Shown here: positions 41,701-50,440 of the stretch, piece after piece
Position numbering within the stretch: the stretch's first letter is position 1
Layout: each line of letters begins with the position of its first letter
Assembly (NCBI RefSeq): GCF_003710865.1
Contig: NZ_RHHO01000049.1
Span: 1-63,482, forward strand
Direction of reading: 5' to 3'
Source: Brevibacillus borstelensis
GTDB lineage: Bacteria > Bacillota > Bacilli > Brevibacillales > Brevibacillaceae
DNA length: 63,482 nt
Position numbers and translations under genes: made by a program
The notes under the pieces: generated by a model
What the model saw: the letters and a program-made list of their open reading frames with translations, nothing else
What the model was told of the DNA's origin: nothing
Databases searched by the model: none

Positions 41701-42596
41701 TATTCGCTTCGCCGGTCCGGGCCCGATACCAACTGCCCCTGTACGATCCGTCGTCCGTCCTGAAAGCGGACCGGTATCGAGTGTCCGCTTAAAAGAACAG
41801 GAGAATCAGATACCTGGAAATGAAGGTGAGCCTCGCTGGAATTTCCCGAGTTGCCGCAGAGCCCGATCAAATCGCCCGGCTGCACACAATCGCCGACCTC
41901 GACGCAGACAGAGTCTTGCTTGAGATGGGCAAGCAGGCTGTATTCGCCAGCTTCGTGCTCCAGGATGACGTGGTTGCCGGCAGGCTGTGTCTCGTTTACC
42001 GTTCCGACCGGAGTGTTGTCTGGTATATGGCTTACGACTCCTACGACTTTTCCAAAGGCCGGTGCGAGGATCGGCTGCCCGAACGCGTAATAGCTCTCAT
42101 TTGCCGCAGGGTCGCCCGTAAAGGTGCGGCCTTCTTTCATCACGAGGAAATCAAAGGCGTATCGTTGGTTCGGATAGGCGTAATGATAATTGACCAGCTC
42201 GTTATGGCCTCCCCAGTACGTGAGCCACTCTCCGGCAAACGGAGGAACGAACACGGTACGGGTAAGCATGCTGTCAGTCTCCGGATGTGTCTCGAGGTGC
42301 AAAATGACGAGGGAGATGATCGTGCCCTCCTCGTCAAAGGCAGCGGCCAATCCCTTTTCTCCCGATCCGTCTACCCAGACATATCGTTTCGCGTGCTCCA
42401 GAAGTATGGTAGATTGCAGCTTGTAGCGATCTACACCGCGGTGGAAGTCTTCTCCCAGCGAGCGAAGCTCAGCGGCAGAGACTCTTTTGCGAAAAGCGGG
42501 GCTTGTCTGCGCGTAAATCTGCTCGTATTCCCCCTGCAGAAAGGCGAGAGGGAGCTGTTCCGGCGTGTAGCAGAAAGACGATTTCTTCCGTGTCAT
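41700..42596 (-). CDS. M23-family peptidase, cytoplasmic-looking
   Basis: A 298-residue protein with a C-terminal Peptidase_M23 (LytM) domain: NQRYAFDFLVMKEGRTF, GNHVILEHEAGEYSLLAHLKQDSV and the active-site segment GDLIGLCGNSGNSSEAHLHFQV. The HXXXD-type and HXH ligands are in place. The N-terminal 130 residues resemble a DUF3887-type unit. No signal peptide is seen, unusual for a wall hydrolase. Likely start is ATG at 42596 just behind the cheW stop (coupled); ATG at 42611 inside cheW is possible. Confidence 0.85.
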   Translation of the reverse strand: MTRKKSSFCYTPEQLPLAFLQGEYEQIYAQTSPAFRKRVSAAELRSLGEDFHRGVDRYKLQSTILLEHAKRYVWVDGSGEKGLAAAFDEEGTIISLVILHLETHPETDSMLTRTVFVPPFAGEWLTYWGGHNELVNYHYAYPNQRYAFDFLVMKEGRTFTGDPAANESYYAFGQPILAPAFGKVVGVVSHIPDNTPVGTVNETQPAGNHVILEHEAGEYSLLAHLKQDSVCVEVGDCVQPGDLIGLCGNSGNSSEAHLHFQVSDSPVLLSGHSIPVRFQDGRRIVQGQLVSGPDRRSE

Positions 42597-42598
42597 TT

Positions 42599-43075
42599 TT
42601 ACTTTTTCCATGTGGAGAAGATCTCGTCCACATCGAGCAGCATGATCAATTTATCTTGCACCCGGGCAATCCCGTTCAAAAACTTCCCATCGACTCCACT
42701 CACGATCGGAGGAGCAGGCTCAATCAGCGATGCCGGTATGTGCATGACCTCTGAGACCGCTTCGACGACAATGCCAATATCGAGCCCGTCCAGCTGCAAG
42801 TCGACAAACCGGCTCTCTTCCGTGAGCGGAAGCGGCTCCAGGCCAAACATCGTCCGCAGGTTGATGATCGGCAGGATGCGCCCGCGCAGGTCAATCACGC
42901 CTTCGACGAATGGGGGAGACTTGGGAAAACGGGTCACGGGCAAAGGCTTGATGATTTCCTTTACCAACGAAATCGGTAAGCCGTAGTACTCTTTTCCCAT
43001 TTGAAAGAGAATGGAATGAACCGTGCTTCCTTCTGTGTTCCAGTCCGTTTCTCCGTGTAGTTTCACCGTTTCCAT
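42599..43075 (-). CDS. CheW-like chemotaxis adaptor
   Basis: A 158-residue CheW domain protein that would link receptors to the CheA kinase. Family segments are FQMGKEYYGLPISLVKEIIKP, FVEGVIDLRGRILPIINLRTMFGL, and GIVVEAVSEVMHIPASLIEP. ATG at 43075 follows GGGAGGG. It is apart from any che operon. With a chemoreceptor-like gene at 55 kb it is the only chemotaxis component in the window, so it is probably an accessory copy. The M23 gene starts next to its stop. Confidence 0.92.
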   Translation of the reverse strand: METVKLHGETDWNTEGSTVHSILFQMGKEYYGLPISLVKEIIKPLPVTRFPKSPPFVEGVIDLRGRILPIINLRTMFGLEPLPLTEESRFVDLQLDGLDIGIVVEAVSEVMHIPASLIEPAPPIVSGVDGKFLNGIARVQDKLIMLLDVDEIFSTWKK

Positions 43076-43168
43076 TACCTGGTCCCTCCCGAAATCCTTT
43101 TGCAATCTATACCCTTATTGTACCACGGTCAAACGGGATCGGGAGGGAATTTTTCTCAACTCCGTGCC

Positions 43169-43489
43169 TTACCAGGAAAACAGACCCAGCGAGACAACAA
43201 CGACGAGCCCGAGGCTTACGCCAAAGCTGAGGAATACATTCTTGCTGAGGGCCATAACACCCAGACAGACGAGGCTGGCGATCAGCAGCAAGGGCTGAAT
43301 GACAAAGCTGCCGGACTGCACAAACAGAGAAGGAAAAATGAGGGACGCAAAAATGCCCAAAGGAATAAAGCTGAGACCGTTTTTTAAGCGGGGTGAAAAA
43401 TGCTTGCTCGGCAGACGGAGAAACGCCCTGCGCGAAATATAGGTGAGCACGCCCATCCCCAGAAACAGCAAAAGGGTCTGTGTCGTCAT
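43169..43489 (-). CDS. azlD: AzlD-family branched-chain amino acid exporter, small subunit
   Basis: A 106-residue membrane protein with about four hydrophobic segments and the AzlD pattern (TYISRRAFLRLP; SFIPLGIFASLIFPSLF). AzlD and AzlC together export branched-chain amino acids or analogues such as 4-azaleucine. Its ATG overlaps the azlC stop by ATGA. Confidence 0.9.
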   Translation of the reverse strand: MTTQTLLLFLGMGVLTYISRRAFLRLPSKHFSPRLKNGLSFIPLGIFASLIFPSLFVQSGSFVIQPLLLIASLVCLGVMALSKNVFLSFGVSLGLVVVVSLGLFSW

Positions 43490-44226
43490 GCGGATTCAAC
43501 TCCTCTCGTCTCTTCGGCGGCAGTCTGATCTCCGTCTTCCTGTGTCGGCCAGAAATACCCGATGGCAAAGGCGAGGCATCCGGCGATCAAAACCGGCAAG
43601 CCATTTGGCACTACAAACGACAGGAAAACAGACGCCGCCCCGCACAGCAAAAAGGCAAAAATGCGCAGGAGCGACGATAGCTGGTAATAGGCGAGGGCGA
43701 GGAACATGGCCGTAAAGCTGAAGCCGAGTCCGAGCGAAGCCGGATCGGGTATCCAGGCGCCCGCTGCCGTTCCGATCCAAGTACCGCCGCACCAGCCTGC
43801 GTAAAGGGCAACGCTGACGCTGAGAATATATGGAACATCGCTTTCGCGGTGGCGAAAACGGTTGAGTGTGAGCGCGTACTGCTCATCCGTGAGAAAAAAG
43901 GCGAGCCCGTTTACTTGAGCAGTGGAAAAACGCTGGTAATGAGGCGAGATTGACAAGCCCATCAGAAAGTGGCGCAGGTTTAACAGACAAGTAGTCAAGA
44001 TGATGGCCCAGACGCTTGCCTGTTCAGCAATGAGCGAGCTGCCGGCAAATTGGGAAGCTCCGGAGTAGACAAGCACAGACATCGCGATGCTTTCCCAAGA
44101 GGTAAGACCGGCCTGCCCGGCCAGCATTCCAAAGATGGCTCCGTAAATGATGTAGCTGGCGGTGATCGGCAAAGAGTCGATCAGGCCTTCCGTCCAACTG
44201 GACGTTGAGGGGGATGCGTTTTTCAT
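43486..44226 (-). CDS. azlC: AzlC-family amino acid exporter, large subunit
   Basis: A 246-residue membrane protein with about eight segments and the AzlC landmarks SWESIAMSVLVYSGASQFAGSSL, LLNLRHFLMGLSISPHY and ALTLNRFRH. It pairs with AzlD to export branched-chain amino acids. Its ATG overlaps the stop of the MocR-type gene (ATGA), so regulator and both transporter subunits form one tightly coupled operon. Confidence 0.92.
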   Translation of the reverse strand: MKNASPSTSSWTEGLIDSLPITASYIIYGAIFGMLAGQAGLTSWESIAMSVLVYSGASQFAGSSLIAEQASVWAIILTTCLLNLRHFLMGLSISPHYQRFSTAQVNGLAFFLTDEQYALTLNRFRHRESDVPYILSVSVALYAGWCGGTWIGTAAGAWIPDPASLGLGFSFTAMFLALAYYQLSSLLRIFAFLLCGAASVFLSFVVPNGLPVLIAGCLAFAIGYFWPTQEDGDQTAAEETRGVESA

Positions 44227-45641
44227 ATTTGCAGCTCCTTTCCTTGTTGCAGAACCTCTGCAATGATTTTCATGCCTCGATCAATTTTTTCCGAGCGCTC
44301 ATGGGTAAAACAGAGACGGATGTATGGCTGCTCGGCCTCCCGCAAGAGAAACATGTCGCCGCAGGTAAAGGAAACGCCTCGCTCCAGGCATCTGGCCATC
44401 AGCTTGCGCGGGTTGATCTCTTCCGGCAGGGAGACCCAGAAGTAGAACCCGCCCTTGGGTCGCTCATACCGAATTCCCAGCGGGCTGAAGCGGTCCAGAT
44501 GACTTTCCATGATGGCCGCCTGTTCACTGTATTGCAAGCGAGCGTTTTCCAGATGCGGCCGTAGAGCGCCGTTTCGCAGGTATGCAGCCAGAGCGAGCTG
44601 GCCCAGCGTATTTGTAGTGATAGACAGCTCCTTCATCCGGGTGAGCAGTTGGGCCAATTTGCGGTTGGCCGCCACCCATCCGATCCGCAGTCCGGGGAAG
44701 AGCAGCTTCGAGAACGTGTTCAAATATACGACATGGCCCGAATGATCCAGCGCTTTTAAGGCGGGCGGGGGTTCTTTGTCGAGATGGAGGTGACGGTAGG
44801 CATCGTCCTCCACGATGGGAAGCCCGTATTTTTCGCTCAAAGCCAGCAGTTGCTTGCGCCGGATGGCCGACATCGTCCATCCGGTCGGGTTGTGGTAGGT
44901 TGGGACGGTGTAAAGAAATCGCGGCCGGCAATGGCTCAAGATCCTTTCCAGTACATCTACCCGCAGGCCGTCCGCATCCATCGGGACAGGGACAACCTGC
45001 ATCCCGAGCGATTGAAAAAGCTGCAGCGAGCCGAAGTAGGTGGGCATTTCCGTCAAGACGAGATCGCCAGGACGCGCTAAAAGCGAAGCGATCAGGTAGA
45101 GTCCTTCCTGCGAGCCGCTGGTGATGACCACCTGCTCCGGCGAGGAAATTTGTTCCATGTCCATCCAGCTCACAAGATGCTCGCGAAGCTCCGGCAGCCC
45201 CTGGACAGAGGTGAAGTAGTAGGAGTGAAGCTGCTCTGCCGTACTTTTGACGTAATCGGGGAAGCCCGACGATTCCAGGGTGTGCTTGCCGCCGTCGCCA
45301 TGGGCAAAGTTAATGATATCCGGGTATTTGTCCGTTACGCCTAAAAGCTCAGCCATGTGGGAGGGGGCAGGGGCGAGTGTGCCGAGCGCATGAAAATGCC
45401 AGTCGATTCTCGCGGGGGCGGGAGTAAGAGCCTCCACATAACGTCCGCTGCCCATCCTGCTGGCGATGATCCCTTCCGCCTCCAGCTCTGCATAAGCCCT
45501 GACGATCGTGTTGCGGCTGACTCCGAGCTGCATGGCCAGCTTTCTCTCGGGAGGCAAAGGGGAGCCAATTGCCAGCTCCCCGCTTAAAATTTGATAGCGC
45601 AATTGATTGTAGATCTTTGTATAAAGTGCTTTGCGCCCCAT
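44223..45641 (-). CDS. MocR-type regulator (GntR HTH + aminotransferase)
   Basis: A 472-residue PLP-dependent regulator. Residues 1-70 form a GntR winged helix (LYTKIYNQLRYQILSGELAIGSPLPPERKLAMQLGVSRNTIVRAYAELEAEGII). The rest is an aspartate-aminotransferase-like domain with NPTG (251), and K312 (LNTFSKLLFPGLRIGW) as the likely PLP lysine, and a Y/R-rich C-terminal part. It should sense an amino acid through PLP and control azlCD, which it precedes in one operon. A minus-strand TATAAT lies at 45682-45677. Confidence 0.92.
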   Translation of the reverse strand: MGRKALYTKIYNQLRYQILSGELAIGSPLPPERKLAMQLGVSRNTIVRAYAELEAEGIIASRMGSGRYVEALTPAPARIDWHFHALGTLAPAPSHMAELLGVTDKYPDIINFAHGDGGKHTLESSGFPDYVKSTAEQLHSYYFTSVQGLPELREHLVSWMDMEQISSPEQVVITSGSQEGLYLIASLLARPGDLVLTEMPTYFGSLQLFQSLGMQVVPVPMDADGLRVDVLERILSHCRPRFLYTVPTYHNPTGWTMSAIRRKQLLALSEKYGLPIVEDDAYRHLHLDKEPPPALKALDHSGHVVYLNTFSKLLFPGLRIGWVAANRKLAQLLTRMKELSITTNTLGQLALAAYLRNGALRPHLENARLQYSEQAAIMESHLDRFSPLGIRYERPKGGFYFWVSLPEEINPRKLMARCLERGVSFTCGDMFLLREAEQPYIRLCFTHERSEKIDRGMKIIAEVLQQGKELQI

Positions 45642-45730
45642 GCTGTCGCCTCTTTTTCACCAGTCTATTGCTCAATATTATACGCTCTTCCAAAAATAAA
45701 TAAAAGAGCCAATTTTCAATCTATAAAAAG

Positions 45731-45767
45731 CCAAAAAACCGGTCAGGCCAGTGGCTGTGCCGGTTTT
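45731..45767 (-). terminator. Terminator, minus strand
   Basis: On the minus strand AACCGG...CCGGTT with a longer loop and TTTTTTGG, ending the 173-residue gene. Confidence 0.7.
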
Positions 45768-45796
45768 GTGCGCTTCGTTTTGACAGCGGACAGTCC

Positions 45797-46318
45797 TTAC
45801 GGGTCCCGCAGTTCATGTAAAGAGATGCCTTGTTCCAACGCAAATTCAAAGTCGTCAATATCGTAAAATTGGACGGGGACGACGTATTCCAGAATGCGGT
45901 CCTGAAAATCAGGCTGGTCTGTGACAAGTGGAATTTCAAACCGCATCGCGGTAAGCAGCAGCTGTGTTTCCACCGGATCAAACAGTTCGCCCCACATCTC
46001 GTTGTCATCCACCTTTACCACATGCAGCGTGACACCGTTCGGAAATGTGAAGGGAATCGTCGACCAGGGAGCGATCAACCCTTTTTCCAGTCGTTTGCGG
46101 TTAAACGGATCGTCAAAAAACTGACTCATCTCTCGCATTACCCTTCGCACGTGAAAATCATCGTCTGGGTCCGGCATAATCGGTTCGGGACTATGAATGA
46201 ACTCTTCCAGCTCGTAGATTGTCGACGAAGGGATATAATAATCTGCAGGTTGCGAAGGAGCCATCAATTCCCCGTAGATGGCCAACATGATCGCTTCGAT
46301 AACGAATTGTTTCGACAT
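45797..46318 (-). CDS. Unknown acidic protein
   Basis: A 173-residue soluble protein, rich in Asp, Glu and Pro (ELEEFIHSPEPIMPDPDDDFHVRRVMREMSQFFDDPFNRKRLEKGL). No family recognised; a conserved-looking fold with ADP-ribosyl or regulator function cannot be assigned. ATG at 46318 follows GAGGAGGG. On the minus strand TTGTTG-17-TATGAT gives a promoter that overlaps the divergent promoter of the TerC-like gene. Confidence 0.6.
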   Translation of the reverse strand: MSKQFVIEAIMLAIYGELMAPSQPADYYIPSSTIYELEEFIHSPEPIMPDPDDDFHVRRVMREMSQFFDDPFNRKRLEKGLIAPWSTIPFTFPNGVTLHVVKVDDNEMWGELFDPVETQLLLTAMRFEIPLVTDQPDFQDRILEYVVPVQFYDIDDFEFALEQGISLHELRDP

Positions 46319-46359
46319 TTCGACAACCCTCCTCGTTACCATCATACTGAAATAAGAGG

Positions 46360-46388
46360 TTGACAACAACCCTGGACAGGCATAGGAT
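46360..46388 (+). promoter_or_regulatory. Promoter of the TerC-like gene
   Basis: A consensus TTGACA, 17-base spacer and TAGGAT. The -35 overlaps the -35 of the opposite-strand gene. Confidence 0.7.
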
Positions 46389-46452
46389 AGGGATTGTTTT
46401 TTTACCCGGCAAACGTGGCACACTACTCACCAACAGGGGGGCGCAGGCATTG

Positions 46453-47133
46453 TTGGATGCAGGATTTTTTTCGGCACTGTTGCTTATTATTACGATTAAC
46501 ATAGTATTGAGCGGGGACAATGCAGTCGTGATTGCCATCGCTTGTCGAAAGCTGACGCCGGCGCATCGGAAAAAGGCGATCTTTTGGGCGACCGGTCTGG
46601 CTATTATTGTGCGCATTTTGGCGACAGCACTTGCTGTTTACTTGTTGAAAATTCCTTATCTGTACCTGATCGGCGGGCTCATTCTCGTCTGGATCAGCTA
46701 CAAGCTGCTGCTCGAGGATGACGGCGAGGAACAGATCAGCGCAAGCGACAGCCTCGTACAGGCAGTCAAGACGATCGTGATTGCAGACGTCACGATGGGA
46801 CTGGACAATGTGCTGGCGATTGCGGGAGCGGCTGGCGGCGATCTGGTCCTGATCATTCTTGGTCTTGTCATCAGCATTCCCATTATGGTTTTCGGAAGCC
46901 AGCTGATCCTGAAGGCTATGGAACGGTTGCCTTGGCTCGTTTACATCGGCTCCGGCATTTTAGCCTGGGCGGCAGCCAAAATGATTTTTGAGGAAAAAGT
47001 GGTAAAGCACTGGGTAGAAGGGCTGAGCGGAGTGGAGACAGCGATCAAAATAGCGATCGTTGCGGCCGTGTTAGTGCTCGGGTTTATTCAGCGAAAGCGA
47101 AGCGGCGGCAGTAAACCGGCAGAGCAGGCCTGA
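46453..47133 (+). CDS. TerC-family membrane protein (YjbE-like)
   Basis: A 226-residue integral membrane protein with the TerC metal-binding signatures IVLSGDNAVVIAIACRKL and VTMGLDNVLAIAGAAGGD. Bacillus relatives (YjbE, YkoY, YceF) load or export Mn2+ for exoenzymes. No yybP-ykoY manganese riboswitch was found in the 93-base leader. The start is TTG at 46453 (or the adjacent TTG at 46450) behind AGGGGGGCG. A terminator follows. Confidence 0.88.
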   Translation: MDAGFFSALLLIITINIVLSGDNAVVIAIACRKLTPAHRKKAIFWATGLAIIVRILATALAVYLLKIPYLYLIGGLILVWISYKLLLEDDGEEQISASDSLVQAVKTIVIADVTMGLDNVLAIAGAAGGDLVLIILGLVISIPIMVFGSQLILKAMERLPWLVYIGSGILAWAAAKMIFEEKVVKHWVEGLSGVETAIKIAIVAAVLVLGFIQRKRSGGSKPAEQA

Positions 47134-47153
47134 TGTTTGTGGCTGCAAAATAG

Positions 47154-47184
47154 AAAAAGCTGGGACGTGGAGCCCAGCTTTTTT
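47154..47184 (+). terminator. Terminator after the TerC gene
   Basis: An 11-bp stem AAAAAGCTGGG/CCCAGCTTTTT with T run. Confidence 0.88.
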
Positions 47185-47282
47185 GTATTTTCTTGGAATG
47201 CTGCAATATGTAATGCGTACCAGCACAGACAGTTGCACCGGCATTGTTCAAGGCGACAAAAGAGCTGTCAGTCTTTCCTTGC

Positions 47283-48371
47283 TCACACCGAATCGACAAT
47301 CGTAATGCTCATGAAGTCTTTGCTGTACAGGTCCATCTCATAGGGCGCGGCCACGGGAGAGCCGTCTGCTTCCCGGAGAATCCGGATCGTCGGCCGGTTT
47401 ACAGCCAACGGGTTCACTGCAGACACGACACCGATCTGCCCAGTATTGAGAGTGACAGTCGAGGCGATCGGATATATCGCGACATGCTGCAAAAACAGCT
47501 TGACCAATTCCAGATCGAACATGCTGTTCCCGGCAGCAAACAGCAGCTCAATCGCCTCGCTCGGAGAGTAGCTGTCCCGGTAAGGGCGCTTCGAAATCAG
47601 AGCATCGAACACATCTGCGATCGCCACTATTTGCGCGTATTCATGGATTTGCTTGTCGGCCAGTTGGCGCGGATAGCCTGTTCCGTCGTAGCGTTCATGA
47701 TGCTGAAGAGCGCAGTGGGCAGACAGGAGCGAGATGTTGTACTGGTTCCGCAGCAAATTGAAACCATCCTCGGTGTGATAGCGGATCCGCTGCTTCTCCT
47801 CGTCATTCAGCCTCGTCCGCTTGTTCCATAATTCTTTTGGCAGCTGGGTCATCCCGATATCAAACAGAAGCGCGCCAATTCCCAGCTCCATCAATTGCTG
47901 CTGGTTGTACCCTTTGGCCAGCCCGATAATTCCGGCGAGCACGGACACATTGACGGCGTGATGAAAAAAGTACCCGTCCAAGACATGCAGGCTGCAAAGG
48001 TTGACCAGGATGTCGCGGCGGCTGCTCAGATCAGTCAGGATTTCGCCAAAAACCTTTTGAAAGGCAAGTCCCAAATCAGGGACAGAGGTGCGCCGCTTCA
48101 GGACGGTGTTCTCCATTAAGCCGGTCATGGTGGCGTAGACGGCATCGACTGCGTGTTTGCGCGTTTCATCTCGAATGGCGTCTTCCGGGACAATGTCATC
48201 TGTATGCTTGTCTTCGATATAGAGAATATCAATACCCATGTTGATCAGGCGCTGAATGTACCGATCCGTCAGTTGGACACCTTTTCCCAAAAGGACATTG
48301 CCATTTTCCAAAAAGATCGTTTTGGCGATGATTTCTCCCGGCTTTGCAGAGTGGATGCTTACTTTTCTCAC
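47283..48371 (-). CDS. HD-GYP protein with degenerate HD motif
   Basis: A 362-residue protein with an HD-GYP domain, the family that degrades cyclic di-GMP. The GYP part is intact (HHERYDGTGYP) and HHAVNVSVLAG is present, but the central HD motif reads LLFDIGM: the metal-binding His is Phe (codon TTT). It could be inactive or act as a c-di-GMP receptor. The N-terminal 100 residues are not a receiver domain. GTG at 48371 follows CAGGAG. The residue change is read directly; loss of activity is inferred. Confidence 0.85.
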   Translation of the reverse strand: MRKVSIHSAKPGEIIAKTIFLENGNVLLGKGVQLTDRYIQRLINMGIDILYIEDKHTDDIVPEDAIRDETRKHAVDAVYATMTGLMENTVLKRRTSVPDLGLAFQKVFGEILTDLSSRRDILVNLCSLHVLDGYFFHHAVNVSVLAGIIGLAKGYNQQQLMELGIGALLFDIGMTQLPKELWNKRTRLNDEEKQRIRYHTEDGFNLLRNQYNISLLSAHCALQHHERYDGTGYPRQLADKQIHEYAQIVAIADVFDALISKRPYRDSYSPSEAIELLFAAGNSMFDLELVKLFLQHVAIYPIASTVTLNTGQIGVVSAVNPLAVNRPTIRILREADGSPVAAPYEMDLYSKDFMSITIVDSV

Positions 48372-48521
48372 AAATGAGGACTCCTGTCTCTTGGCTTACA
48401 TACAAAAAGTTCTGAAAGAAGAACCAGTTTGAATAGTAAAAATATAGCACAAAAGACAGGGTGTTCGAAACCTGTTTGTCAGAAAAGGAGGACTTTTTAT
48501 CCGTGAAAAAAGACGTGTTTT

Positions 48522-49145
48522 TTACTGTCCGGCTGTCAGATTGCGGTCTGAACGAGTAAACCAGCGGAAGGGATTGAGAGACCAGCGGGGTTGATGCCTG
48601 TCCAGCCGCTCCTTTCTGCGTGTCAACCGCTGCTGCATCAAGTCCATTTCAAAGGTGACCCGCCTCATTTCAAGACGCAGAGACTCCTGCATTTCCTCGA
48701 TGTCGGCCATTTTTTGCAGAATGGTGGACTGTAGCTGGTTCATCGTAGAGAGCTGGGCCAGCTCCTGCTGAAATTGGACGATGGCCTCCGATACGGTCAT
48801 TTCCATTTCCTGTACGGAGTGCGAAAGCGCATTTGGCCCGGAAACAGACAGAGCCTGTCCGTCAGCGGCAGCCACCTCGCTTTCCGCAGCCATGCACTCC
48901 GTAATTTTGCCTTCCTCTATCATTTGTCGCTGTATCTCGCGCAAAGAGTGGTTTCCCTCGTCTTTTCTCTGCTTCACCTCACTCAGCAGGGCAAATCCAG
49001 CCTCGCTGATCAGGTAGTGACCCTGCGGATTTTTCAGCCGCTCCTGAGCCGGAACGAACATTTCCAGCCAATTTCTCAGCGTCCGCACATGAACATCCAA
49101 TCGATCTGCGACTTCTTTGGAAGCCATCCAAACTTGCACATCCAT
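48522..49145 (-). CDS. MerR-like HTH protein with coiled coil
   Basis: A 207-residue protein. An N-terminal MerR-type helix-turn-helix (WMASKEVADRLDVHVRTLRNWLEMF...NPQGHYLISEAGFALLSEV) is followed by a long coiled coil with Gln/Glu-rich heptads (about residues 110-180) and a basic tail (RRKERLDRHQPRWSLNPFRWFTRSDR). This build resembles RacA, which anchors the chromosome to the cell pole during sporulation, and DUF3967-type proteins, but sequence identity is not established. ATG at 49145 follows AAAAGGAG. Confidence 0.65.
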   Translation of the reverse strand: MDVQVWMASKEVADRLDVHVRTLRNWLEMFVPAQERLKNPQGHYLISEAGFALLSEVKQRKDEGNHSLREIQRQMIEEGKITECMAAESEVAAADGQALSVSGPNALSHSVQEMEMTVSEAIVQFQQELAQLSTMNQLQSTILQKMADIEEMQESLRLEMRRVTFEMDLMQQRLTRRKERLDRHQPRWSLNPFRWFTRSDRNLTAGQ

Positions 49146-49244
49146 TCGAATCACTCCTTTTCCCCTTCAGGTATTCCCGGTGGCCTCATTATAGCACCAT
49201 TTTTTCCCGGAAAAAGCTTGTCGACAAAGGTTCTAAAAACTAGT

Positions 49245-49262
49245 GCTAATTCGGCTAATTCG
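49245..49262. repeat. Tandem 9-bp direct repeat
   Basis: Two exact copies of GCTAATTCG in the 208-bp gap between the MerR-like and ZIP genes; a possible regulator site. Confidence 0.5.
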
Positions 49263-49353
49263 GATAGGCTGACGCACTTTGTCGAGACACATAATGACCC
49301 GGACAGGCGCGTAGAATGGAAGGGATACACCCGGTAGAAGGGAAGGCGGTCTC

Positions 49354-50091
49354 ATGCAGCCAGTCATCCTTGTCGTCCTGCTGAGTGCCGCGGCGGCAAG
49401 CAGCATTGGCGGGTTTTTGCTCTGTTTGCGGTCATGGTCCGAAAAGTCGCTCTTTGCAATGATCAGCGCAGGAGCGGGCTTGCTTCTGGCGATTACCCTG
49501 CTTGATTTGCTTCCCCATACACTGCATGTGGGAAGCGGGCGGGTGATGCCGTTTGTCCTGATTGGCTTTTCCTGCTTGTTTTTGCTCGATTGGATGGGGC
49601 ATGCGGGTGAAAATAACACGAGAGCGATGGGGTCAGCCCGGATCATCGGAGTTTTGTCCGGATTTTTGCTTCACTCGTATGTGGAGGGAATCTCGATTTT
49701 GGCAAGCTTCTGGATGGACGAGCGACTGGGATGGTCCGTGCTGTTTGCCATGCTTTTGCATAAAGTGCCGGATGGGGTAACCGTTGCCTCCTTGCTGCTG
49801 GCTGTCACGCGTTCGCGGAAAAAGGCTTTTTGGGGAGCGGCGGGGCTGGGGGCGGCTACTCTGGCAGGGGCCCTGAGTTTTCAGATCGCGGAGCCTTTTT
49901 TGCAAGAAGGCTGGGTCCCTGTGATGATGGCGCTGACAACAGGCGTTTTTCTCTACGTCTCGGCCAGCCATCTGGTGCCGTTTATCCTCCACGAGCGAAA
50001 AGGAGGACAGGGACTGTTCTTTTTTGCCGGGATGGTGGCTTATCTTTTGCTGATGACATTTTTTCACAGCAATGCGCACCTGCATGCATAA
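49354..50091 (+). CDS. ZIP-family metal transporter
   Basis: A 245-residue protein with eight membrane segments and the ZIP metal-site helices: LLHSYVEGISILASF and LLHKVPDGVTVASLLLA, both His/Asp/Glu-containing. It probably imports zinc or another divalent metal. ATG at 49354 follows AGAAGGGAAGG. The promoter region has a tandem repeat that could be a regulator site. It stands alone. Confidence 0.88.
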   Translation: MQPVILVVLLSAAAASSIGGFLLCLRSWSEKSLFAMISAGAGLLLAITLLDLLPHTLHVGSGRVMPFVLIGFSCLFLLDWMGHAGENNTRAMGSARIIGVLSGFLLHSYVEGISILASFWMDERLGWSVLFAMLLHKVPDGVTVASLLLAVTRSRKKAFWGAAGLGAATLAGALSFQIAEPFLQEGWVPVMMALTTGVFLYVSASHLVPFILHERKGGQGLFFFAGMVAYLLLMTFFHSNAHLHA

Positions 50092-50166
50092 ACACGTTTC
50101 CTGCTTGTTAGTCTAAGAACATGCTTTTTGCAGCATGTATCGATCTTCGAAAGGAGAGAAGGAAAC

Positions 50167-50334
50167 GTGGAGAACAAACAGCCTATGTCCGATACGGAAG
50201 AGATGGCAAACATGCAGGCGGAATTCCCGGCAACCGGAACACCGCTGAATCCCGTCGAAGAGGCTTGGGCGTTTACCAATTCCGCTGCCGCCCCTGTCGA
50301 TGACCTCGCTCGAGCCATGCAGCAGGGAGAGTAG
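50167..50334 (+). CDS. Small protein (55 aa), unknown
   Basis: A 55-residue acidic, hydrophilic protein (MENKQPMSDTEEMANMQAEFPATGTPLNPVEEAWAFTN...). The start is GTG at 50167 behind AAAGGAGAGAAGGA; ATG at 50185 is an alternative. It looks like the small strain-conserved proteins of sporulating Bacilli, without a family. Confidence 0.5.
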   Translation: MENKQPMSDTEEMANMQAEFPATGTPLNPVEEAWAFTNSAAAPVDDLARAMQQGE

Positions 50335-50440
50335 CCTTTTGCTTGGCCCCTTTTGCGTGTTTTGTTCCTAAATTTGCTCGTAACCGCAGACAAGATCGGT
50401 TATAATGGCAGGGAAATACGTAGGAAGGGGCCGATACATA

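Noticed and set aside
46322..46452. Manganese (yybP-ykoY) riboswitch ahead of the TerC-like gene
   Set aside because: The leader is short and lacks the conserved loop sequences.
50335..50440. FapR operator ahead of fabI
   Set aside because: No TTAGTACCT-like inverted repeat is seen near the TATAAT.
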